This document shows, piece by piece, positions 1 to 10,422 of a stretch of DNA of 64,000 bases (position 1 is its first letter; each line of letters opens with the position of its first letter). The stretch comes from Magicicada septendecula (lineage: Eukaryota > Arthropoda > Insecta > Hemiptera > Cicadidae), in contig CM068370.1 in NCBI GenBank assembly GCA_034769895.1, positions 51,097,454 through 51,161,453 of the forward strand. Direction: 5' to 3'. Below the pieces are notes generated by a model that made no database searches, had not been told where the DNA came from, and saw nothing but the letters and a program-made list of their open reading frames with translations. Made by a program: the position numbers and the translations under genes.

Positions 1-97
1 GTCACATGACTCTGAAATGAATGAAAAAAATACAAATGCTTGATGAGATAAATTATATGAAAATTCAAGTAATTGTAATTATATAGGCCTAATTAAC

Positions 98-311
98 CTA
101 GAAATGTGGTGCTGGTTTCATCCCTGCAAACTCCAGTAAGCAGTGGTATGCGAGAGTAGTTTCCAACTTGTAGTGAACTCAATGGTTGATTAGTTAGAAA
201 GTTTGGCAGGAAACGACCATCGTCTTGCCCCTCTACAGCAGGTCCAGGGACCAGTAATGATGAGATTCCACGTATAAATGATGAAGGACCATTACTTGTG
301 AGGCGATTATT
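98..311 (-). CDS. Esterase-like gene, exon (most 3' in window)
   Basis: This is a C-terminal-half exon of the esterase-like gene, found by reading the minus strand between splice sites. The acceptor is a T-run followed by AATAG just above 311, and the donor is G|GTTAAT below 98. The frame starts in phase 0, which fits the phase-0 end of the exon at 3846-4039, and leaves one base at its end. The peptide contains VPGPAVEGQDDGRFLPN and IPLLTGVCRDETSTTF. These match the carboxylesterase pattern of proline/valine, V.DG.FLP, then the G.. .DE segment that holds the catalytic acidic residue in acetylcholinesterase. That glutamate is kept. The remaining C-terminal exons, and any membrane or mucin-like tail, lie outside the window. 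The family call is firm; the exact subfamily is not. Confidence 0.85.
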
Positions 312-676
312 CTATTACAAAAAAATCTTTATTTTATTATCAGTTACACAATAGAAGTTACTGTAAACATAAATTTATCATACAATTACATAATTTATAT
401 GCTTACATAATTTGTACAAATAAATAGATTAAATAAATATTTATTAGACTTGAAGCATCTTTATAAATGTATTTTGCATAAATTTCTATTCAGTCTCAGC
501 AGTTAGACAGTTTTCTATTGCATGTTTTTCTTTACACTAAGACTTGTAAATTATTATAATAATTGAAAATGATTAATCTTCAGTGTTTATTGTAAACAGC
601 AAGTCTAGCCACTGGTATTATCATGTAAATCTGGGAATCCTGGGTACATCAATATAATTCTATTGAGAAATTAATT

Positions 677-1422
677 ATTCTTGGATTTTGTTGTCCATGT
701 TGTTGATTAACTAAATATAAGTATATCACTACCGACTCAGAACACAAAGTTTTTTATTTGTAAAAACATAAAAGTTTTACCTTATAACCTGAACCAGTTT
801 TTGCTTGTAAAAAGCTTCGTCAGAGGCTGCCACTGGGAGCACTGTCAGTCTTGTTCTTGGTGACGGCGCCGTCTTTTGAAAGATCGATGTTGTGTGTGTG
901 TGGGGTGTGATATGTTCATATAATGTGTATGATTTGAATTGTAGCTGTTCATTTAGGATGTCGTTTTTATGTGTTTTTGTGTGTTTGTATGTTTCTAGTT
1001 GTTCAAGAGTGTCTAGTTTTTGGCCTTTTGTGTGTATGTGTAGAATATCAATGTTGCTGTTGATATTTCTGTATGTGTGGTTTGGTTCAATGAGGTGGTT
1101 TGCAAAGGTGGATTCAGTAGTGGAGAGTAGTGCCTTTGTGTGTTCAATGTATCTTTGTTTGAAGCTACGTTCTGTGTGGCCTATGTAGAATTTGTTGCAA
1201 TCTGAGCAATTTAGTTTGTAAACACGAGGCAGATCAAATTTGTTTTGTTCTTTGTGTGTGTGTTTTGATAGTGTGTATTCTGTTTTGTTTGTAGTTTTGT
1301 ATCCAATTCTGTATCCTGCTTTTTAAATTTGTGGGCTATTTTTTCAGTTTGGTTATTGATGTACGTTAGTGTTATGAATTTGTTATTTTCTGTCTTTGTT
1401 CTGTTTTCTGTTTAACCTGCAA
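677..1422 (-). mobile_element. Penelope-like element, 3' end, 5' truncated (family 1)
   Basis: The minus strand reads the end of a reverse transcriptase region (KAGYRIGYKTTNKTEYTL), then a GIY-YIG endonuclease domain (RVYKLNCSDCNKFYIGHT, FKQRYIEHTKAL), and then the family-1 terminal repeat. That repeat has a hammerhead-like core near 783-831 and a tail ending at TCCAAGAAT. The copy has stops in its upstream part and is an old relic in an esterase intron. Four other coding copies of the same family occur in the window (degenerate near 6960, then 8488, 33356 and 52230). No clear flanking target duplication was found for this copy. Confidence 0.85.
783..831 (-). ncRNA. Hammerhead-ribozyme-like motif, family 1 (degraded)
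   Basis: On the minus strand AGCCU is followed by CUGACGA, an extra A, the hairpin GCUUUUUACAAGC, then AAAA in place of GAAA, then ACUGGUUC and AGGUU. The changed G of GAAA makes activity unlikely in this copy. Confidence 0.5.
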
Positions 1423-1429
1423 AGAGGTT

Positions 1430-2215
1430 AAAACTAGGGTTTTTTTAATTCCTTAAAATTTCAATTCTCTCTTATTGACTAAAAACATCATCCGTTTGTA
1501 CCACCTCATCAAAACCATCAGCAACGTACACCAGTTCAGATGATTGTTCTGTAGTTACAAGTTCATATTTTTTGAAGATTTGTCAACAATCCATTTTAGT
1601 CTCTACATTTCTAGTTTCAAAACAATAAACACTGGTACACATCTATTTAATTTAACGTCTGTCACAAATCAACTATTTTTTCAATTAAATTACACATTTG
1701 ATATTTATCTCATTTTCATCGTAATAATTTTATATGATTATATCAGTTCTTCTTGATAACGTTTCCATTACAACTAACATTTATGTGTGATGGCATCTCA
1801 TCCAGAAAGCTCATAAGACTTTACAAGCCATAGTAATTTATAGTATATAAAAAAGTTTTAATTTTTTGGCGATATTCCCTAGTATACTTGTTGCTTGTTC
1901 ATGTTTTTAACATATATTTTGTATTTACCATATATGTTTTAACATACACTGATAAGATGACAATTATTTATTGACAAAATATATTAAATTATAAATATAC
2001 CAGATGTAGGTGGTATCAGCATACAATTAGTAAGGTTATCGTTCTTCTTCCTTCCGTTATCATGGTTATTTCCAGAACTTTTTTTTATAAATTGTAAATC
2101 CCTTTCCCATTTGTCTGTCATAAAATTCTAGATTCATGTTTTATAGATGTTTTGTGTTTTATAAATACTGTTTGTAAAGCTACCAGATTCTATAATAAAA
2201 ACTCAACAATATAAC
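1430..2215. other. Intron DNA, nothing recognised
   Basis: This AT-rich stretch lies between two intronic mobile elements. A short open minus-strand piece near 1490-1560 (ending DEVVQTDDVFSQ) has no recognisable family and no good splice sites, so it was not called as an exon. Confidence 0.4.
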
Positions 2216-2218
2216 GGC

Positions 2219-2465
2219 TAGGTTACATAGAATGGATGGATGATCAGCATATGCCAAAGAAAATCCTGAAGGCACAGGTGTATAAAAGCAAAAAGAGAGA
2301 TCAACCTAGAATAAGATGGTTGAATGATGTGTTGGAAGATCTCAGAAGAATCTTCTGACCAAGAGGGGTTATGCTGAGATAGCAATAGGTAGGAGATGTT
2401 GGGAAAGATTGGTGTCAGGTCAGGGCTCACATTGGGCTGTAGTGTTGAAGAAGAAGAAGATATTC
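2219..2465 (+). mobile_element. LINE 3' tail (reverse transcriptase C-terminus)
   Basis: The plus strand can be read as a LINE C-terminal tail: MPKKILKAQVYKSKKR, PRIRWLNDVLEDLRR, then a cysteine/tryptophan-containing end and a GAAGAAGAAG tail. The same tail family occurs on the minus strand at 56815-57080. It is severely 5' truncated and contains at least one frameshift. The mariner at 2474 begins only a few bases after its 3' end. Confidence 0.75.
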
Positions 2466-2473
2466 TTAATGTA

Positions 2474-3783
2474 CGAGGGTTGATCAAATATAAATGAGAC
2501 CTTTTGAGAAACTTTTTATTGGATTAATAAAGGCCTTATGTGAAAACAAATACAAACCAATTTTTCTACATAGCTTCCACTATTGTCTACACATTTTTTC
2601 CATCACACTGGCAGTTTTTTATTCCTTCCTCATAAAAACTTGTTGGACGTGTTAGTAGCCAAATGCGCACGAAGTCTTGCACCTCTTTGTCGCTGGAAAA
2701 TTTTTTCCCACCTAAGTCTTTTTTGAGGGGTCCAAACAAATGAATGATAGTCACATGCTGACAAGTCTGGACTGTAGGGGGGATGATCCAAAGCTGTCCA
2801 GTGCAGTTCTTCCAATTTTGCTTGTGTAGCAGCAGCAGTGTGGGGCCTGGCATTATCGTCAAGAATCAAGACGTTGGAAATCGGATCTTGCGACTTTTGG
2901 ACCTATAGGCCTCTCTAACCTTACCCAAGAGTTCAGAGTAGTATGCAGCATTTATTGTTCTTCTTCAAGTAGAAAATCGACATACACAAAGCCTTTAGCA
3001 TCCCAAAAGACGGTCATGAGAACCTTGCCAGCAGACAAACGTGTTTTCGCCTTCACTGGAGTTGCTTTACCTTTTGCACGCCACTCCATACTCGACCTCT
3101 TGGTTTCAGGAGTATAGTGGTGTACCCACGATTCATCGCATGTGAGAATGCACATCAAAAAAGAGTCTCCCTCTGCTGCAAAGCGATCCAAAAGCTTCTG
3201 AGAAATTTCACTTCTTACAGCCTTGTGATTTGCATTCAGAATTCTTGGCACCCACCTTGCAGAGATTTTGTGTAACTTTAACTCCTTTTTAATGATTGTC
3301 TGCACACTTCCATAACTTATTGTAGTTGCAGCACAAATTTCATTAACAGTTATTCGTCGGTAGTCGTGAATAAGGTCTCGAGCTTGCGAAATGTTTTGCG
3401 GCATAATGCTGCTTCTGGGACAATGTGCGTGAGTGAAGTTAGAAACTTCTTTCCGACCTTCACCACAAAAAACCTTATGCAACTTGTACACTTGAGCCTT
3501 CAAAAGTGTATCATTGCCAAACTGTGCACGCAATCTGTGCAAAATTTCAGCTGGTTTAACACCTTCACACACTTAAAACTTAATTATTACACGCTGCACA
3601 ACGGACACATGCACTTCCTGTTCACTCATCATGACAACAATTAAACAAACGGCTTTTCAAACAACCGTACAGCGCTGTGCATGTCTAGCCACTGCTACCA
3701 ACTGCTTACTGTTGCCAACATCAATGAGCATTAAAATATCTCGGCCAATTTCAAAAGTCTCGTTTATATTTGATCGACCCTCG
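2474..3783 (-). mobile_element. mariner DNA transposon, 1310 bp, complete ends
   Basis: The ends are inverted repeats starting CGAGGGTTGATCAAATATAA on the left and, reverse-complemented, CGAGGGTCGATCAAATATAA on the right. A TA duplication flanks them at 2472-2473 and 3784-3785. The interior codes on the minus strand for a mariner transposase. The element sits about 60 bp past the donor site of esterase exon 3846-4039, wholly within an intron. Confidence 0.95.
2590..3632 (-). pseudogene. mariner transposase, broken
   Basis: The transposase reads from MMSEQEVHVSVVQRVIIKF at 3632. After an in-frame stop near 3573 it continues as a long open stretch with the helix-turn-helix DNA-binding half and the first catalytic aspartate in LTCDESWVHHYTPETKR. 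A frameshift near 2955 separates this from the DDNARPHTAAATQ block (second Asp) and YSPDLSACDYH (third Asp, DD34D spacing). A further frameshift precedes the C-terminal FGPLKKDLGGKKFSSDKE. The protein would be of the normal mariner length of about 345 residues but cannot be made from this copy. The inverted repeats look usable by a transposase supplied in trans. Confidence 0.9.
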
Positions 3784-3845
3784 TACCAGTTTAAAACAGC
3801 ATACACACAGTAAAATATAACAGAGACTTAACACAGTGTACATAC

Positions 3846-4039
3846 TTCTAAATTGCTGTCACCATTAATGATGGAGTCAAGACTAATATGCTGCATGCAC
3901 CGTACAAAGTTTACACCATCTTCTTCTAAATTACAACCATCTATTGCTGAAATCTCTTCTGCAGTCTTTGCATCATTATTGTCGACAGCAAATGATGAGA
4001 GTGCAGACCCACTCATTGCAAACACTCCTGCTATTGAAC
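3846..4039 (-). CDS. Esterase-like gene, exon after the nucleophile elbow
   Basis: The acceptor is GTTGCAG at 4040-4041 and the donor is GAA|GTATGT just below 3846. The exon takes two bases of a split glycine codon from the preceding exon and ends in phase 0. Its peptide, SIAGVFAMSGSALSSFAV followed by a helix with GCNLEEDGVNFVRCMQ, matches the esterase-fold block LF..AI.MSGS.L in which the conserved GS follows the nucleophile elbow. The second half matches the usual A..LGC.....+.CL stretch. Confidence 0.88.
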
Positions 4040-5395
4040 CTGCAACATGAAATATTAGGGTTAATTATGACATATAATACAATGTTTCTTACATAACCGA
4101 GTTATTACAAAATACCAGGCCATTGAAGCATCACTGTTTGCCTAGAATGGAGGATATGTCATTTTTGCTAATTCAAGTATATTGACAATGTTTTGTGGTT
4201 GAACAATCGATCCAGAAAAGGAGAGCCTTAATTTGTAGACACACTTATTTATTGGCTACAAAATTGAAGCATATTAAATAAATAGCATCTGCCTGAAGTG
4301 TCACTATCCAGTATCATTTACATCACCAAAATGAAGTAAATGACATTCATTGAAATTTGTGCAGCAATGTTGGATTACAGGGACACAAGTAAATATACAA
4401 GTGTAAACACCAGGCACAGACATAACTGCCCTCCTTCTGTAGTCAGATAATCACTGAAGTACAAAACAAATTGCTCTTATTAAATCTGGTTAATGTTAAA
4501 ATCTTTATGGGTATATATATGTGCCCAAGACCACTGTGAGGTAAATATAAATGTAGTGATATCTCTCTTGATAGGTATTAAAAGTTTTTTAAATCATGTG
4601 CTAACAAAATGGTATTTATCATTTTTTTTTTATAAACTCCATGTAACATAGAACATTTGCATCATTGAGAAGAATTGATATATTGACTACAAAATTGAAG
4701 CATTTTAAATAATGTTTGTAAATAATTTTAAACTGTCTTCTGTAAAAATTGGTGCAGGAGTCAAAATAGCTGTAGAAATTAAAATAATGATTAAATGTGT
4801 TCACAAGAGAATTAGAAATTTTAAGACCCAAATAGTGTTTTTTCATTAAAACTTAGGCTACGTCTTTTTGAACTACAACTTGAAAACAAACCATTTCTAG
4901 AACTAAGTTACATGAACTTTTTTTTACTTTTACCTGTAGAATCTACATCAATGTATTCTACTATGTACATGTGAATATTCTCTCTGTCTATCACATGATG
5001 AAGCATGATAGATAAATCAAACACACAGAGGTCAAATATTATAGATGTGAATTCCCAAATTGCTTACTTTTTTGCCTTAGTGTTAGGTTGTTATATGGTT
5101 ATTTCATCCAAACCACAAAGATTTTTCAATATACTTTGCTCTCAAAAGGAAAATTGGTAATACTTAATCTTTCCTTCATTTGCTTGATCATCACTGAATC
5201 TCCCAATGATCCTGACAACTTCGCCGCTAAGTACTTGCACTATAGAAGTGCAATAGAACTTCAGAAGTCTGATCTTCAGAAGTTCAGGCTTTAGATTATC
5301 TCGTTCTGTTTACTGTGAAAGAGGAAGTAACGGATTTTCCCTACAGATAGTTTTAAAATGCTGTATTACAAGAGTAGTCACATGGCTTTACTCAC
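4040..5395. other. Esterase intron, no element recognised
   Basis: This intron is AT-rich, with several short runs that resemble each other (for example the AAATTGAAGCAT text near 4261 and 4690). No transposon ends, coding fragment or RNA gene was recognised. Confidence 0.5.
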
Positions 5396-5581
5396 CTCTG
5401 GAAAACTCAGTTAACGCCAGCATCGTAGCAGCACTGGCACCACTGCCTTGACCAGAAGGAACAATCCGCCTTGGGTTGCCACCAAAAAATGTTATGTAAT
5501 CCCTGATCCATTGAAGTCCGGCTATTAAATCAAACAGGGCAGCATTTCCAGGTAGTTCTTTCCTGCCAATACTGAGAAAAC
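5396..5581 (-). CDS. Esterase-like gene, exon with the nucleophile elbow (Ser to Gly)
   Basis: The acceptor is TTTCTAG at 5582-5583 and the donor is AGAG|GTGAGT. The exon completes the glycine codon left open by exon 8021-8180 and leaves one base for the next. It encodes GFLSIGRKELPGN followed by LFDLIAGLQWIRDYI, FFGGNPRR and PSGQGSGASAATML. In active carboxylesterases the last block is FGESAGAASV; here G-x-S-x-G reads G-Q-G-S-G, so the serine position holds glycine. The conserved GN..L.D...AL.W and FGGNP motifs show that the fold is kept. This points to a non-catalytic cholinesterase-like adhesion or scaffold protein of the type seen in neuroligin, gliotactin and glutactin, though a substrate-binding role cannot be ruled out. 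Confidence 0.9.
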
Positions 5582-6054
5582 CTAGAAACAAACAAAGTTT
5601 TAAAGTTTAAAATTTTATATCAGATGACAAAAAGAAAATTAGAATGATCTATTATTAGAATTATTATTAAATTAGAATTAAAAATTATTTATTATCTATG
5701 TGGGTGTATGACTACATGAAAAATAAATATTCTCAATTACTGTGATTTATAAAAATCACTATTGCACTGTTAAAAAACGCTTGTATTTAAACAAAACATA
5801 ACTCTTAAAAAGATTGTAATGAAATGTATAAATATCATTATCTCTTATTATTTGTTGTGACTAATGTATGAACACACACACACACACACAAGTAAATAAA
5901 CCCATTATAGGAGTATTTAATTGAAAAATATTAATTGTATCAAATGTTTTTTATCTCGAATCATAGAAGTGAACACAGTTGTTTTTAAAAGTGTTAATAG
6001 TGATATATTTTATTATTTAATTTATTATTTTTTTTATGTGATTTAATTATGGCT

Positions 6055-6370
6055 GGTGCCGCCTCTTGCACACTAGCTACCACTGGCGCCAGTCTAAACA
6101 GTCCTGTTCTGCAAGTCCTCTTGTAGGCCTATACATTGCGTCTTCGACGTCCATTTTCCATGAATGTTTAGGTCTTCCTTTTTTTCTTCTAGATGGTGGA
6201 GTCCATTCCCATACCTTCCTTCACCATCTCTTATCCGACATTCTTTTTAGGTGTCCAAACCAATTCAGTCTTTTTGCTTCTATTGTTTCTATAATGTCAA
6301 GGTCGATCGCTCGTCTTATCTCTACATTTCTCACCCTATCTAGTCTAGTTAGTCTTCAAGACTAGATATT
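6055..6370 (-). mobile_element. LINE 3' tail, reverse transcriptase C-terminus
   Basis: The minus strand reads RLNWFGHLKRM, then EWTPPSRRKKGRPKHSW, DVEDAM and a closing LDWRQW before a stop. This is the WTPPGRR.RGRP..W...V..AM...GL.E.DW.DR..W tail of a common insect LINE. Nothing of the polymerase core is left. Confidence 0.8.
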
Positions 6371-6954
6371 ATTTGTTTAAATTTACAAGACTAGGTATTA
6401 CTTGTTAGTCTATTTACTTATTTGTTTAAATAAAATCCCTTTTTTTCTAAATAATGCCATAATTCTGCAAATCGTAGTTTACATTAGAAGAGAAACTGTA
6501 CACTGTTGCATAAATTTACAAAGATCAGTGAACAAAGTACAACAATTAAAATGCAAATCAGACTACTAACATTTAATTATTCACCACTAATACCCTAAAC
6601 ATTCAAGTCTGCCTGCCTACTAAACACAAACTTACACCACCGTTCTTATTTCTCGGCAACACTTCCGCTTCACTCCCATTGTCCACTTTCACTGATTTGA
6701 ATTTCCCCACTGTTTTCCATTTTTCCTTTGGTCATCCTCTCTACCTCTTTATGTTGGTCTCCTACATTCTCTTCATCTGTCTGTTAAGTCCTCTCTGCAT
6801 AGATGACCCCACCAATTTAGCTGTCTCTGTTCTATGTGCTCCAACATCAGCTGCATTTCTATGTCCATGACAAGTCCAAGTATCACTAATGATTCGCAAA
6901 AACTATTCCCACATGGAACACTAGTATTTTAGACAAAAACTGGAACAAATGTTA

Positions 6955-7085
6955 TTACATTGCTTCAGCTGGCTTTTGTTTGTTGTGAGCTTTGTGCGAG
7001 ACAGCCGCTAGAAGCACTGTCAGTTTCAGTTTTGGAGATGGCACTGTTGTTTGGAATAGTTGACAGATTGTTGTTGTGTACACAT
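6955..7085 (-). mobile_element. Worn Penelope-like fragment (family 1)
   Basis: GCTAGAAGCACTGTCAG and the neighbouring bases align, with many changes, to the end of the coding region and the hammerhead zone of the family-1 PLE at 783-870. The core is too worn to call as a ribozyme. Confidence 0.5.
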
Positions 7086-7576
7086 TGTACATATTTCTAA
7101 ACCATTTTCTACTTAATTTAATAACATGTTTTTCCTTAATTCTCTTTGAGACTAGCCTAATAAACTGAAACAGCTGTCAGAGTTACATAAAAACTGTGAA
7201 ACGTACCAAGTGTTTCTATATTTTAAAAAACCTTTGTATTAATATGTTTCACCAAGGCCGAACGATTCGTCAATAAATATCATGATTTTCTACTTGTTCA
7301 TTTCTATCTATGTTCTTTCTAGTTACCACTCTGCGTGTCTAAAATATTTCATTTCTACAAGTTATATTCTACTTTTCTGGTTCTTGGTTACTGTCTGTTT
7401 CACATCCACACACCAATATTGGTAACAATCATACTGTTATATTCCCATATAGTTGTACAGTGAGTTCTGCCGTTCACTGTTAAACTTGCAAGTTGCCGGA
7501 GCCACATTGATTTGTACACAACTTCCTTATATAGAGACTAACACAGTTACCATTAAAATTGACAAGGGTTTATTGG

Positions 7577-7852
7577 GTCCTTCAGTCTTTTGACTGGTTT
7601 GTACCCTCCCCGCATACACCCGTGGTGCATGTGTTACAGAGTCTGTCACAGGTATATAGGACCTACAGTTTAATGCTGGATCCAAATGACATAGTTGGGG
7701 AGGGTTTATACTAGGCAGGATACCTCTCGTTGGTTTTCCATCGCCTTGTGAGGGAGAACAGTTGTATCTAAATCAGATGGCCCCAGCCCTAATCGAACCC
7801 GTGCCGACAGCGTAGCAGCACCACACACTAGCCACTATGCCACAACCACTCC
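7577..7852 (-). mobile_element. tRNA-derived SINE
   Basis: Read on the minus strand this begins GGAGTGGTTGTGGCATAGTGG, a tRNA-like A box, followed by a worn B box (GGTTCGATTAGG). It ends in GACTGAAGGAC. It is a second copy of the SINE at 16736-17018, clearly older. Imperfect ACAAGG(G/C)TTT text on both sides is a likely target duplication. Confidence 0.8.
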
Positions 7853-8020
7853 AACAAGGCTTTTAACTGCTTAATATTTTTACATTTTATTTCACTGGAA
7901 CACTGCAGGTGTAACAGCACCAGCACTAGTACTTGATGAGTGAATAAAAAAACAATTCCAAAACTGAATCACATACAATCAGATAACATTACACATGCAA
8001 ATATGTAATGAATAAGTTAC

Positions 8021-8180
8021 CAAGAGATCCCAGTCTGTACTGTACAGTTACAACAACTAATCCCTTCTTAACGAGGTCAGCGACTCCATATTGTGAAGAT
8101 GAACCACGCCTGAATCCACCACCGTGAATCCACATTATTACAGGATAATTTAGACCTTCATCTGTTGGCCCAAATGGCAC
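8021..8180 (-). CDS. Esterase-like gene, exon with the oxyanion hole
   Basis: The acceptor is TTTATGAAACAG|GTGCC and the donor is CTTG|GTAACT. It starts in phase 0, directly after the TPQ end of exon 11850-11984, and leaves one base that is completed as glycine by exon 5396-5581. It encodes VPFGPTDEGLNYPVIMWIHG and GGFRRGSSSQYG, then LVKKGLVVVTVQYRLGSLG. HGGGF is the oxyanion-hole loop of the carboxylesterase family, and VVTVQYRLG.LGF is the strand that follows it. The residues that fix the fold are all present. Confidence 0.92.
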
Positions 8181-8487
8181 CTGTTTCATAAATAAAAGTA
8201 AAATTCAGTTTACATAAATAAAATTATTTAACTATTATCTAATTGTTGTAAAAAGCAGCTTTTTTAATGAGTATAATAAAAATGTTTGGTTTATTTTAGA
8301 TTAATTTTTGTCAGCACAGATCTAGTCATCACCAGGTAAAGCTGTGAAACTGCTAACTGCAAATTACATTCAAACAACTGATTTTTTAAATTCAATATTT
8401 AAATTAACTATATATAATACTACCAACTTGGATTACAAATTATTATTGATAAAAATTATAAATTTTTACTGATGGCATACCATCCTG

Positions 8488-8523
8488 CTTTTGGTGACGG
8501 CGTCGTCGTTCAAAAGATCATTG

Positions 8524-8566
<43 letters not shown>

Positions 8567-8905
8567 GTTCAAATAATATGTGTGATTTAAATTGTATCTG
8601 TTCATTTAGATGTTGTTTCTATGCATTTTTGTGTGTGCATATATCTAGTTGTCCAAGAGTGTCTAGTTTTTGGCCGTTGTGTGTATGAGTAGGATTTCCA
8701 TGTTGCAGTTTATTTTGTGCATGTGTGGTCTGCCTTAATGAGGTGGTTTGCAAAGGTGGATTCGGTGGTGGAATGTAGTGCCTTTGTGTGTTCAATGTAT
8801 CTTTGTTTGAAGCTGCATCCTGTCTGGCTTATGTAGAATTTGTTACATCCTGAAAAGTTTAATTTGTAAACGCCAGGTAAACAAAATTTGTTTTGCTGTT
8901 TTGGT
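8488..8905 (-). mobile_element. Penelope-like element fragment (GIY-YIG region, family 1)
   Basis: On the minus strand the fragment reads PGVYKLNFSGCNKFYISQTG and FKQRYIEHTKALHS, the GIY-YIG endonuclease of a Penelope-like element, then its poorly conserved C-terminal part. A TG microsatellite (about 8522-8560) has grown inside the region encoding THTHNID. The hammerhead-bearing tail is absent: similarity stops just before it. No target duplication was found. Confidence 0.85.
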
Positions 8906-8909
8906 TGCA

Positions 8910-10085
8910 TTTTGAAATGAAATTAATTGACTTCCTAGTTTTGTCAGTTTTAGAAAATTACTTTTTAAAATAATCTACAATATCAGGTCTTATACTCAAT
9001 AATAAGTATAACAGATGTTGAATGAAATTGTGAAAAATGAAAAGAAGTCGACTTGAAAGAGAGTAGGAGGATTCAATTTTCCGTTGGTTACTTGAAACAT
9101 ATTATTCATGTGATGATGTGCTTTACACTATGCTTGAGCCATGTCTGCTGATTTATTTAATTCCACAAAGAAGTAACTGTTTGCTTTTACCTGCTAGTTG
9201 GCCGTAAACTGATACCTATGAAAAAGATAGGCCATGACGCGTATGACGATTTACGACTGTTAGGAGTCAAACAGTTTGAGTGTTATTCTATGTACTCGCA
9301 TAATTAACATGCTTTATTTGACTGAATCTACTTAAATATTTTAGGATTTTAAAAAATGAAACCTGTAGTAAACATATAATGAAACACATAATCCACATAT
9401 ATGGATTGGATTGTCCACACATATGAATAGTTTTTTAAACTATCAAGAATGATAAATAACACATTTATTTAATGTAGTATATAGTAACATTTATTTCTTT
9501 GTTTTTTTTACCTTTCTTTCTTTTTATGTTTTTCCTTTTGAAAAAGACTGACAATCATTATATTTTTTAACAAAATTATTTAACATTAATTTTATATGCT
9601 ATAAAATTTATATCTGCAATCCTGTTATATACATTTATATCCATAGCATTTGTATACATCCTGTTAACCCTCACTTCCTTAATTTTAATGTTCTCTTTAA
9701 AGTACTTATATTCCACAGAAAGGTGTTACTAGGCTTCTATGGAAGCCTATCTGATGTATGTTTTAATTTATTGCCATGATTTTCATTATAAAGATGAGAA
9801 AAATAATACTCTCAGAAAACAAATGTGGTTGAAAAAATCTCCCCCCTCTAAATGAAATTATAATTTCGCCGCTGATGAGTATGTTTACATATAAGGATAT
9901 TCATAAAGAGTAAAAAATCTGCAGTTGAACATATTGCCAATATACAAGTTATACTGCACAGGAGTAGCAGTCAATGGTTTGTCATCACATACTGTAAGGT
10001 AATGTCAAACAAAACCCAACCTAAATGTGGTCGTGTTTCGTAACAAACAAACAACATGCTTAACTGCTGCTCCATAATTTCAAAT
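8910..10085. other. Esterase intron, no element recognised
   Basis: This AT-rich stretch has a small perfect hairpin near 9730 (TAGGCTTC/GAAGCCTA) and nothing else that could be assigned. Confidence 0.5.
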
Positions 10086-10097
10086 TAAAAATAAATT

Positions 10098-10374
10098 CTT
10101 GGATTTCGTTGTCCATGACGTCTCCGTTACTTAACTAAATACAACTATTTCACTAACGACTCAGAACACAAAGATTTTTATGAGTAAAAACATAAAGTTT
10201 TACCTTACAACCTGAACTGGTTTGCACTTTTAAAAAGCTTCTTCAGAGGTGGGGTTGAGCCTCTGAAGAAGCTTTTTAAAAGTGAAAACCGGTTCAGGTT
10301 GTAAGTGTAAAACTTTATGTTTTTACTCATAAAAAACTTTGTGTTCCGAGTTGTTAGTGAAATAGTTGTACTTG
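10098..10374. mobile_element. Palindromic Penelope-like foldback unit (family 1)
   Basis: Two inverted copies of the family-1 PLE terminal repeat meet head to head around 10253, with no coding region between them. The direct repeat AAATAAATT lies at 10089-10097 and 10375-10383 and fits a 9-bp target duplication. Each arm carries a hammerhead-like core (minus strand 10205-10252, plus strand 10256-10305). The plus-strand core has CUGAAGA, GCUUUUUAAAAGU, GAAA and ACCGGUUC intact; the other has a changed GAAA. Confidence 0.8.
10256..10305 (+). ncRNA. Hammerhead-ribozyme-like motif, family 1
   Basis: The order is AGCCU, CUGAAGA, A, GCUUUUUAAAAGU, GAAA, the palindrome AACCGGUU, C, then AGGUU. The first and last segments pair as stem I with one G-U pair. 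Stem III is only a palindrome, so cleavage would need two copies pairing. Confidence 0.6.
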
Positions 10375-10422
10375 AAATAAATTAAGTTAATGATGAACGC
10401 ACAATTTATAAAATACAATATA

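Larger units (their letters stand above)
5582..8020. other. Esterase intron with several old repeats
   Basis: The intron contains a CA repeat (5874-5890), a LINE tail (6055-6370), a worn PLE piece (6955-7085) and a SINE (7577-7852). The parts at 5600-6050, 6400-6950 and 7090-7570 show nothing recognisable. Confidence 0.6.

Noticed and set aside
892-1188. ORF of 98 codons on the plus strand
   Set aside because: It is the antisense of the PLE coding region on the minus strand.
1490-1560. Possible extra esterase exon on the minus strand
   Set aside because: Open, but it lacks convincing splice sites, and the flanking exons already join in phase without it.
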